This document shows positions 1 through 5,645 of a stretch of 15,985 nucleotides of DNA, one piece after another. Origin of the DNA: a bacterium (GTDB taxonomy: Bacteria; Patescibacteriota; Saccharimonadia; Saccharimonadales; Saccharimonadaceae); contig JAJZQE010000005.1 of NCBI GenBank assembly GCA_021847685.1, forward strand, positions 1 through 15,985, in the 5' to 3' direction. Under the pieces are notes generated by a model. The model had not been told where the DNA came from. It did no database searches and was given only the letters and a program-made list of their open reading frames with translations. The translations under genes and the position numbers were made by a program. Position 1 is the stretch's first letter; each line of letters begins with the position of its first letter.

Positions 1-1
1 T

Positions 2-937
2 GAAGGCAAGGACGTTATTGGTCTAGCCAACACTGGTACTGGTAAAACCGCGGCTTTCTTGCTGCCAATTATCGAACGCCAAACTGGTGTTAACCTGCGT
101 CCAAGTGTGCTAATTATTGCGCCAACCCGCGAACTTGCTCAGCAAATTGATGAAGAGTTCCGTGCCTTTGCGCAGGGTCTTGACCTTTACTCAGCACTGA
201 TTGTCGGTGGTGTTAGCGTCGATCGTCAGATTCGTGATCTTAAGCGTCGTCCACACTTTATTATTGGTACGCCAGGTCGTTTGAAGGACTTGATGAACCG
301 TCGTTTGATTCGACTTGATAGCGTAAATACGCTTGTTCTTGACGAAGCTGACCGCATGCTAGACATGGGCTTCTTGCCTGATATTCGCGCAATCGTCAAC
401 GAAATGCCAGTCGAGCGCCAGACACTATTCTTTAGCGCCACGATTACACCAGAGATTCAAATGTTAGTTAATACTTTCCTAAAGAATCCTGTAACTATAT
501 CGGTGCGAACCAGTGAAACCAACGAACATATTGAGCAAACTGTGATTGAGGCCCGTGATAAGAACCACAAAGTTGAGCTGTTAACTGAAATGCTTCGCGG
601 CAAAGATTACGAAAAAGTCTTGGTCTTTGGTGAAACGAAATTCGGCGTTCAGCGCCTGAGTGATCACCTTGATAACAGCGGTATTCCATCTGTTGCGATT
701 CATGGTAATAAAAACCAATCGCAGCGTCAGCGCGCCTTGAAGCAATTCAAAGACGAACGGGTTCGCGTGATGGTGGCAACTGACGTGGCTGCTCGTGGTC
801 TTGATATTCCAAATGTCTCGCACGTGATTAACTTTGATACTCCACAAAACTACGAGGATTACATTCACCGAATCGGCCGTACTGGTCGTGCCGGTGCTAG
901 TGGTAAAGCTCATACCTTTATCGACATTCAGCGCTAG
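2..937 (+). CDS. DEAD-box RNA helicase (3' part; 5' end outside window)
   Basis: ATP-dependent RNA helicase of the DEAD-box superfamily 2, a cytosolic enzyme that unwinds RNA duplexes during ribosome assembly or RNA turnover. The frame is open from base 2, so the start lies upstream; 311 residues are visible. Numbering from the first full codon, the order is motif I ANTGTGKT (9-16), Ia PTREL (41-45), TPGR (90-93), motif II DEAD (114-117), motif III SAT (145-147), motif V around ATDVAARGLDI, and motif VI HRIGRTGRAG (289-298). Both RecA-like lobes are present. The protein ends 13 residues after motif VI. RhlE/CshA-type helicases usually continue through a further helix and a basic tail, so the C-terminus is unusually short. 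A strong terminator begins 21 bases after the stop, so this end looks natural. The family is certain; the subfamily (RhlE-like) is a guess. Confidence 0.96.
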   Translation, partial: EGKDVIGLANTGTGKTAAFLLPIIERQTGVNLRPSVLIIAPTRELAQQIDEEFRAFAQGLDLYSALIVGGVSVDRQIRDLKRRPHFIIGTPGRLKDLMNRRLIRLDSVNTLVLDEADRMLDMGFLPDIRAIVNEMPVERQTLFFSATITPEIQMLVNTFLKNPVTISVRTSETNEHIEQTVIEARDKNHKVELLTEMLRGKDYEKVLVFGETKFGVQRLSDHLDNSGIPSVAIHGNKNQSQRQRALKQFKDERVRVMVATDVAARGLDIPNVSHVINFDTPQNYEDYIHRIGRTGRAGASGKAHTFIDIQR

Positions 938-958
938 CCAAATAGTCGATGTTTACTA

Positions 959-994
959 ATATAGCCTCATCACTGAGGCTATATTTTTGTTTTT
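959..994 (+). terminator. Rho-independent terminator after the helicase
   Basis: A perfect 11-bp stem (959-969 pairs with 974-984, arm ATATAGCCTCA) closes a TCAC tetraloop and runs into TTTTTGTTTTT. It separates the helicase from the gat operon, whose -10 box begins 7 bases after the T-tract. Confidence 0.92.
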
Positions 995-1000
995 GTAGGG

Positions 1001-1006
1001 TATAAT
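1001..1006 (+). promoter_or_regulatory. Consensus -10 box of the gat operon, leaderless placement
   Basis: Perfect TATAAT whose last T is at -7 relative to the A of the gatC ATG (1013). A usual sigma-70 start would therefore be the ATG itself, giving a leaderless mRNA. No convincing -35 is visible; the region that would hold it lies in the terminator stem. Confidence 0.75.
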
Positions 1007-1012
1007 AGAGAG

Positions 1013-1303
1013 ATGACAGATATATCGCGTGATGATGTGCAGCATCTTGCACAGCTAAGTAGCTTAGCGCTTAGTGACCAGGAAGTTGATAATTTAAGAA
1101 TTGATATTGGTAATATTCTAGGTTACATTAATCAGCTGAGCGAGCTTGACACTACTGGTGTCGAGCCGACTTACCAGGTAACCGATCTGGAAAACGTTTG
1201 GCGCGAAGATAAAATTGATGATTATGGCCTGGGTCGCGACGATTTATTAGCACTGGCGCCAGAGTCTAAAGACGGCCAAATTAAAGTACCAAAGGTTTTA
1301 TAA
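1013..1303 (+). CDS. gatC: Asp/Glu-tRNA amidotransferase subunit C
   Basis: Small subunit of GatCAB, which converts Glu-tRNA(Gln) to Gln-tRNA(Gln) and/or Asp-tRNA(Asn) to Asn-tRNA(Asn) in bacteria lacking the direct synthetases. At 96 aa it has the usual family length. It shows the N-terminal helix pattern typical of GatC (DDVQHLAQLSSLAL, residues 7-20) and the tail with DLENVWREDK. In the family this chain wraps around GatA and stabilises the complex. The gene is first in the gat operon and its TAA directly abuts the gatA ATG. There is no Shine-Dalgarno sequence. The -10 box sits 6 bases before the ATG, so translation is probably leaderless. The identity is supported by the adjoining gatA and gatB. 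Confidence 0.95.
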   Translation: MTDISRDDVQHLAQLSSLALSDQEVDNLRIDIGNILGYINQLSELDTTGVEPTYQVTDLENVWREDKIDDYGLGRDDLLALAPESKDGQIKVPKVL

Positions 1304-2674
1304 ATGACTAAAATTTCCGATTATATTTCAAAAAATGCCCGCCAGAACGTTTTAGAGGCCATAAAACGCGCCAATGACAAAAATGAGTACCACGCACTGC
1401 TTAGTTTTACCGAAGCGCGCGCTTTAGAACGGGCCGACGCGGTGGATCGTGGTGAGATCACTGGACGCCTGGCTGGTGTGCCGTTTGTGGTTAAAGATAA
1501 TTTTTTTGCGTTTGGAGCGCCAACCACGGCGGCCAGCCGTATGCTTGAACATTTTCAGGCCCCTTTGCAAGCGACCGCGGTTGAAAAACTTGAGGCGGAA
1601 GGCGCGATTTGTATTGGTAAGGCTAACCTCGATGCCTTCGCGCACGGTGGAAGTACTGAAAACTCAGCCTTTGGTCCAACGCTCAATGCTTTTGATAAAA
1701 CAAAAGTTGCCGGTGGTAGTAGCGGCGGTTCAGCAGTTGTAACGGCGCTAGATATTGTGCCGTTTGCACTTGGTAGCGACACTGGCGGTTCAATTCGCCA
1801 GCCAGCCAGCTTTAACGGCGTGGTTGGCGTCAAGCCAACTTACGGTACGGTTAGTCGCTACGGCGTGGTTGCTATGGCTAGCAGTACTGATACGATTGGT
1901 TGTTTTGCGACTGATGCCGCAGACGCTGAACTGATTATGGACATCATGGCGGGTAAAGATAATAAAGACATGACGACTTTGCCTGACTTCTTTAAGCCAA
2001 CTAACGTCAAGCCTGGTCTTAAAATTGGTCTAATTAAAGAGACGACGACCGATGATGTCGATCCAGAGGTCAAACAGGCGACGCTTGATTATGTTGCGCG
2101 TCTGAAAGCAGCTGGTCATCAAGTCGACGAGGTGACGATGCCAATTTCGAAGTATGCGTTGGCGATATATTACATCGTCGTGCCGGCTGAAGTCAGTAGT
2201 AACCTGGCGCGCTATGACGGTATTCGTTATGGTCATCGGGCAGAGGGCGTCGCGACTTTGGCGGAGCTTTACGGTAAAAGCCGTGATGAAGGTTTTGTAG
2301 CCGAGAATAAGCGTCGCATTATGATTGGTAGTTACGTGCTGTCAAGTGGCTTCTTTGATGCCTATTATTTGCAGGCTCAGAAAGTTAGGACATTACTAAT
2401 CAATGAGTTCAATAAATTATTTGAAGATTATGATGTACTACTTGGTCCAACCACGCCGACGCCGGCTTTTGGTCTGGGCGAAAATACAGCTGATCCAATT
2501 AAGATGTATTTAGCGGATATTATGACTGTACCAGCCTCACTGGCTGGATTACCAGCGATTAGCGTGCCAGTTGGTAAAAGCTCGAACGGACTACCAATCG
2601 GCGTGCAGCTGGTTGGACAACGCCGCAGTGATGCCGACTTACTAGCCTTAGCAAAATCAATGGAGAAAGCATAA
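1304..2674 (+). CDS. gatA: Asp/Glu-tRNA amidotransferase subunit A (glutaminase/amidase)
   Basis: Amidase-signature subunit of GatCAB. It hydrolyses glutamine and sends the ammonia to GatB for tRNA-bound Glu/Asp amidation. The Ser-cisSer-Lys triad is intact: K64 (in FVVKDN), S139 (in AGGSSGGS) and S163 (in GSDTGGSIRQP). The spacing of 75 and 24 residues equals that of S. aureus GatA (K79, S154, S178). At 456 aa it is slightly shorter than the common 480-490 aa, mostly in the C-terminal region. The ATG follows the gatC stop with no gap and has an AAAGG ribosome site at 1291-1295, inside gatC. The TAA overlaps the next ATG by one base (TAATG), so coupled translation is likely. Confidence 0.97.
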   Translation: MTKISDYISKNARQNVLEAIKRANDKNEYHALLSFTEARALERADAVDRGEITGRLAGVPFVVKDNFFAFGAPTTAASRMLEHFQAPLQATAVEKLEAEGAICIGKANLDAFAHGGSTENSAFGPTLNAFDKTKVAGGSSGGSAVVTALDIVPFALGSDTGGSIRQPASFNGVVGVKPTYGTVSRYGVVAMASSTDTIGCFATDAADAELIMDIMAGKDNKDMTTLPDFFKPTNVKPGLKIGLIKETTTDDVDPEVKQATLDYVARLKAAGHQVDEVTMPISKYALAIYYIVVPAEVSSNLARYDGIRYGHRAEGVATLAELYGKSRDEGFVAENKRRIMIGSYVLSSGFFDAYYLQAQKVRTLLINEFNKLFEDYDVLLGPTTPTPAFGLGENTADPIKMYLADIMTVPASLAGLPAISVPVGKSSNGLPIGVQLVGQRRSDADLLALAKSMEKA

Positions 2675-3090
2675 TGGACCAGTCGATTATTTTTATGTTC
2701 GCGGCGATTATTATCGTTGGAGCAATGTTATTTGGGATTATTGGACTAACAAAACAAGGTAAAAAATACCTGAATGTTGAACATTACCGCGTTAAATGGC
2801 TTGATATTGAACGACGTCTAAAAAGCGACGAGCCAAGTAGTTTTAAATTGTGCGTGATGGATGCGGATAACCTGCTAGATAGGGCATTAAAAGAGCGTGG
2901 TTTTAAGGGTCAGACTATGGGTGAGCGACTAAAAAGTGCGGCTAATAGTTTATCAAATCGCAATGCTGTCTGGACGGCTCACAAACTGCGCAATCAAATC
3001 GCGCATGAAGATGTACGTGTTAGCTATGATGAATCACGGATGGCCCTGAGCGGTTTCAAGCAAGCACTCAAAGATTTAGGAGCAATTTAA
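2674..3090 (+). CDS. Membrane-anchored HEPN-like protein inside the gat operon
   Basis: No function can be named with certainty. The 138-aa protein has an N-terminal membrane helix (residues 5-26), a basic linker (KQGKKY), then a soluble helical domain (about 35-138). Near the end it carries AHKLRNQIAHE, giving R106-N107-x-x-x-H111. This is the RX4-6H pattern of HEPN domains, where Arg and His form the RNase site in toxin and CRISPR relatives; a polar residue after the Arg is typical. Upstream lies DADNLLDRALKERGF, followed by TMGERLK. I recall similar small proteins with this pattern in many CPR genomes, but could not check. The gene overlaps gatA by one base and gatB by one base, both as TAATG, and has GGAG at 2662-2665. 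It is surely cotranscribed with the amidotransferase. HEPN assignment is inference; the fold may be non-catalytic. Confidence 0.85.
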   Translation: MDQSIIFMFAAIIIVGAMLFGIIGLTKQGKKYLNVEHYRVKWLDIERRLKSDEPSSFKLCVMDADNLLDRALKERGFKGQTMGERLKSAANSLSNRNAVWTAHKLRNQIAHEDVRVSYDESRMALSGFKQALKDLGAI

Positions 3091-4541
3091 TGGTTACAAA
3101 AGAAATGCTCGAAAAATACGACATGACAATTGGTATCGAGTGCCATGTTCAGTTAGCTACAGCCACTAAACTTTTTAGCGGTGCTGATAATGATGCTCGC
3201 GACCAGGCGCCAAATACAGTTGTTAACCCGATTGACTTTGGACTTCCGGGAATGCTACCGGTTTTAAACCGCGAAGCTATAAATTTGGCTATTAAAGCCG
3301 GAAAAGCGCTTGGTAGTGAAATCGCCAAGGTTAGTCGATTTGATCGCAAACACTATTTTTACCCAGATTTACCAAAAGGCTACCAGACAACCCAGATGTA
3401 TCAGCCAATTATTATCGGTGGTTTAGTCGAGGCGCCTCTGGAGGATGGTAGTGTTGTCAAGGTCCGTTTACATCATGCTCATCTGGAAGAAGATGCTGGC
3501 AAGCTGACGCATAATTCCAGCTACAGCTTGGTTGATTTAAACCGCGTCGGTACGCCACTAATCGAGATTGTGTCCGAACCTGATATGCACAGCCCGGCCG
3601 AAGCCAAAGCTTATGTGACCGAACTTTACCGATTGATGACTTATGCTGGCGTCACCCACGGTGATTTGTATCATGGCAATATGCGTTTTGACGTTAATAT
3701 TTCGATTGCATTAAAGGGCGCCACAGAACTTGGTACGCGGGCGGAAGTTAAAAACCTAAACTCATTTAGAAGCGTCGAGCGGGCGGCTGATTATGAATTT
3801 AGGCGTCAGGTTGAACGGCTAGAAAGCGGCGAACGGATTATCCAGGAAACACGTGGCTGGGACGAAGCTAAACAAAAGACGACCAGTCAGCGCAGTAAAG
3901 AAGATGCGCAAGATTATCGCTACATGCCTGATGCCGATATTCCACCGATCGTTCTTAGTGATGATGAAATTGAGCGGATTCAGGCCACACTACCAGCTTT
4001 GCCGTCGTTTTATCGAACTGCTTGGCGACCACTTGGACTTGATAGTACAGTTGTTAACGCCCTTCTGGCTTCAAAAAAGTTGGCGGAAGGTATTCAGGCG
4101 CTTTATAGAAAAGGTGGCGAAAGTGCCGCTAGGCGCAATGCCCAGTGGTTTATTAGCACGCTAGGGTCAGATATTAATGATTCAGCGATTGAAGCGCTCC
4201 ACGCCTCACCGGAGCGGTTTATAAAACTAGCTGCTATGGTTGACGATAATCAATTATCAAGCACGGCTGCAAAGTCGGTTTTTGCTGAACTTCTGGTTAG
4301 CGATAAAGACTCTATGCAAATTGCCCAGGAGTTGAATTTATTGCAGGTTAGCGATGAAGGTTCAATCTCGGGTATTGTTGATGAAGTTTTGGCCGACCCG
4401 GCATCAGCTAAGGCGGTTGAAGATTTGCGCGGCGGTAACGATAAGGTTATTGGCTTTTTAGTCGGACAGGTTATGAAGAAATCGCAAGGTAAGGCTAATC
4501 CGGCTTTGGCTCAGGATTTAATTCGCAAAAAAGTGCTTTAG
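3090..4541 (+). CDS. gatB: Asp/Glu-tRNA amidotransferase subunit B
   Basis: tRNA-binding and kinase/transamidase subunit of GatCAB. It activates the tRNA-bound carboxylate with ATP and amidates it with ammonia channelled from GatA. Recognisable family blocks are GIECHVQL (residues 15-22), the RKHYFYPDLPKGYQ block near 85-98, HLEEDAGKL, and LNRVGTPLIEIVSEPD. A C-terminal helical tail domain (YqeY-like, roughly 330-483) ends in NPALAQDLIRKKVL. At 483 aa the length is normal. The start has AGGAG at 3078-3082, 7 bases before the ATG, and overlaps the previous stop by one base. It is the last gene of the operon; no convincing terminator follows it. Confidence 0.97.
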   Translation: MVTKEMLEKYDMTIGIECHVQLATATKLFSGADNDARDQAPNTVVNPIDFGLPGMLPVLNREAINLAIKAGKALGSEIAKVSRFDRKHYFYPDLPKGYQTTQMYQPIIIGGLVEAPLEDGSVVKVRLHHAHLEEDAGKLTHNSSYSLVDLNRVGTPLIEIVSEPDMHSPAEAKAYVTELYRLMTYAGVTHGDLYHGNMRFDVNISIALKGATELGTRAEVKNLNSFRSVERAADYEFRRQVERLESGERIIQETRGWDEAKQKTTSQRSKEDAQDYRYMPDADIPPIVLSDDEIERIQATLPALPSFYRTAWRPLGLDSTVVNALLASKKLAEGIQALYRKGGESAARRNAQWFISTLGSDINDSAIEALHASPERFIKLAAMVDDNQLSSTAAKSVFAELLVSDKDSMQIAQELNLLQVSDEGSISGIVDEVLADPASAKAVEDLRGGNDKVIGFLVGQVMKKSQGKANPALAQDLIRKKVL

Positions 4542-4610
4542 ACAAGCTTATCCTGAAGCGTTTATTGATTAAAATTTTAAAAAATATCCGACAAGATGCT
4601 TAAGCCAAGA

Positions 4611-4666
4611 TTGTTTGATGGTGAAATTAGTGGTATAGTAGTAAAAGACAAACAAATAAAAAAGGA
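4611..4666 (+). promoter_or_regulatory. Promoter and ribosome site of the YtxG/YtxH-like pair
   Basis: TTGTTT (4611-4616), a 17-bp spacer, then an extended -10 TGG-TATAGT (4631-4639). The predicted start near 4646 gives a leader of about 29 bases with a Shine-Dalgarno AAAGGA at 4661-4666, 8 bases before the ATG at 4675. The stretch 4542-4610 after gatB is AT-rich and holds only the short palindromes TTAAAATTTTAA and GCTTAAGC, with no clear terminator. Confidence 0.7.
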
Positions 4667-4674
4667 AAATTCTA

Positions 4675-4932
4675 ATGAGCACCGCAGCTGAAGTACTGGT
4701 CATTATTTTATCGATTTTTCTGGCGTTCTTTTTGGCACTGGGAATTGCTTTAGCGATTTACCTGATTAAATTGACGCGTGATATCCGCGATGTAACCAGG
4801 GCAGCAGGTCGCACCGTTGGTCACCTGGAGGCGGCCGTAAGTGGTATATCAAAAATGGCGCAACCGCTGTTTTTACTAGAACTAGTCACCAAATTCATGA
4901 AGAGATTTAAAAATTCTAAAAGGAGGAAATAG
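4675..4932 (+). CDS. Small membrane protein, YtxG/DUF948-like (tentative)
   Basis: 85-aa protein with one strong N-terminal membrane helix (residues 5-32, rich in L, I, A and F). A short amphipathic helical part follows (TRDIRDVTRAAGRTVGHLEAAVSGIS), then a second hydrophobic patch (PLFLLELVTKF) and a very basic end (KRFKNSKRRK). The layout of one membrane helix then a cytosolic helical segment resembles DUF948/YtxG proteins, which in Bacillus sit directly before ytxH. It is shorter than most of them. The next gene is YtxH-like and its strong AGGAGG site lies inside the last codons of this gene, so the two form one transcription unit. The function is unknown; a role in envelope stress is inferred from neighbourhood only. 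Confidence 0.85.
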   Translation: MSTAAEVLVIILSIFLAFFLALGIALAIYLIKLTRDIRDVTRAAGRTVGHLEAAVSGISKMAQPLFLLELVTKFMKRFKNSKRRK

Positions 4933-4935
4933 TAT

Positions 4936-5244
4936 ATGTCAAAAGGACGATTTGCAGCTGGAACAATTATTGGTGCCCTTATTGGTCTTGCCGCTGGTAT
5001 CCTGACCGCTCCAAAAAGTGGTAAAGAAACTCGAGCTGACCTTAAAATGAAGGCGGAAGACATGAAGAATAAAGCTACCGACGCAGTCGATGATTTTAAA
5101 GATACGGCAACTAAAAAAGCCGAAGATGTAAAGAATAAAGCTACTGATGTCGTAGAAGACGTTAGGGATAACGCGCTTGATCTTAAAGAACGAGCCGAAA
5201 AAGCCGCTGCTGGTGCAAAAGAAGGCTTTTACTCAAAAAAATAA
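4936..5244 (+). CDS. YtxH-family protein with LEA-like helical repeats
   Basis: 102-aa protein. Residues 8-24 form a glycine-rich membrane segment (GTIIGALIGLAAGIL) followed by TAPKSGKETR, the hallmark of YtxH family (general-stress) proteins. Residues 39-60 and 61-82 are two tandem 22-residue units (KAEDMKNKATD... and KAEDVKNKATD...), rich in K, E, D and A. The spacing is built from 11-residue steps, as in group 3 LEA proteins and apolipoprotein-like amphipathic helices. The tail is AEKAAAGAKEGFYSKK. The start is set by AGGAGG at 4921-4926, 9 bases upstream. The gene ends before a strong hairpin at 5265. The likely place is the inner membrane with a charged cytosolic helix; the biochemical role is unknown. 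Confidence 0.9.
   Translation: MSKGRFAAGTIIGALIGLAAGILTAPKSGKETRADLKMKAEDMKNKATDAVDDFKDTATKKAEDVKNKATDVVEDVRDNALDLKERAEKAAAGAKEGFYSKK
5050..5181 (+). repeat. Tandem 66-bp in-frame repeat in the YtxH-like gene
   Basis: Two adjacent 66-base units (5050-5115 and 5116-5181) encode the related 22-residue units. The bases are closest over AAGAATAAAGCTAC at the centre of each unit; synonymous and conservative changes elsewhere show an old duplication kept by selection on the protein. Confidence 0.75.
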
Positions 5245-5264
5245 CTTGAATAAGTATAAGAGAG

Positions 5265-5298
5265 ATGACACACTGGTAAATATCAGTGTGTCATTTTT
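5265..5298 (+). terminator. Rho-independent terminator after the YtxH-like gene
   Basis: An 11-bp perfect stem (5265-5275, ATGACACACTG, pairs with 5284-5294) with an 8-base loop, followed by TTTTT. Its T-tract ends only 2 bases before the AAGG ribosome site of the next gene, so readthrough may feed that gene. Confidence 0.9.
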
Positions 5299-5311
5299 AT
5301 AAGGTAGAATT

Positions 5312-5581
5312 ATGAATAAGTTAATTTCAAAGGTCAAAATAGATAACGAAAACGGCGCCCGAAAAGCGGTTATTGAAGATTTGTTTTATGATTTTAATCG
5401 TAGCCGAGTTCAAGTTTACAAAATGAACTTTATTCGTGGACTTTTTTTCGGATTTGGTAGTGTGATTGGCGGCACGTTAGTTGTCGGTACGATTGTCTGG
5501 CTACTTAGCCTGTTTGTCGACTTACCGGGTGGCGTTGGTAGCTTTGTCCAATATGTAGTTGATGTTGTAAAACACCGATAA
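5312..5581 (+). CDS. DUF5665-like small membrane protein
   Basis: 89-aa protein. The N-terminal half is charged and soluble, with ARKAVIEDLFYDFNRSR (residues 16-32) and a VYKMNFIRGLFFGFG block. One membrane helix follows (about 46-69, GSVIGGTLVVGTIVWLLSLF), then a short tail. The IEDLFYDFNRSR...NFIRG pattern is what I know as DUF5665, a family of unknown function found widely in CPR bacteria and some Firmicutes. The start is supported by AAGG at 5301-5304, 7 bases before the ATG. No separate promoter is clear between the preceding terminator and this gene. Its own transcription probably comes from readthrough or from a weak TAGAAT at 5305-5310. The family is likely; the function is unknown. 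Confidence 0.9.
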   Translation: MNKLISKVKIDNENGARKAVIEDLFYDFNRSRVQVYKMNFIRGLFFGFGSVIGGTLVVGTIVWLLSLFVDLPGGVGSFVQYVVDVVKHR

Positions 5582-5604
5582 CCAAAACCACGTGCATTTT
5601 ACTA

Positions 5605-5634
5605 CAGACAAAACCGCCTATCATTTACTATACT
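5605..5634 (+). promoter_or_regulatory. Putative dnaE promoter
   Basis: CAGACA (5605-5610), an 18-bp spacer and TATACT (5629-5634). The predicted transcript start near 5641 leaves only about 5 bases before the ATG at 5646. Confidence 0.55.
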
Positions 5635-5645
5635 AGTAGATAGTT

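Noticed and set aside
59..61. TTG as the start of the DEAD-box helicase
   Set aside because: The frame is open to base 2 and encodes motif I (ANTGTGKT) before the TTG, so the gene begins upstream of the window.
226..441. Minus-strand open frames opposite the helicase, gatA, dnaE and the aminopeptidase
   Set aside because: They are shadows of the real genes: no recognisable motifs, no ribosome sites, odd composition, and they overlap conserved plus- or minus-strand domains.
3853..4164. 103-aa frame inside gatB on the same strand
   Set aside because: It lies in another frame under a conserved part of GatB and has no recognisable domain; it is a frame shadow.
4548..4556. DnaA box-like TTATCCTGA
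   Set aside because: It is a single match with two differences from TTATCCACA and has no cluster or AT-rich unwinding region beside it; chance is likely.
4542..4610. Terminator after gatB
   Set aside because: Only short palindromes (TTAAAATTTTAA, GCTTAAGC) are present. None forms a GC-containing stem with a T-tract, so no terminator is claimed.
5050..5181. CRISPR-like or mobile repeat
   Set aside because: The repeat is in frame, directly tandem and without spacers; it encodes a protein helix repeat.
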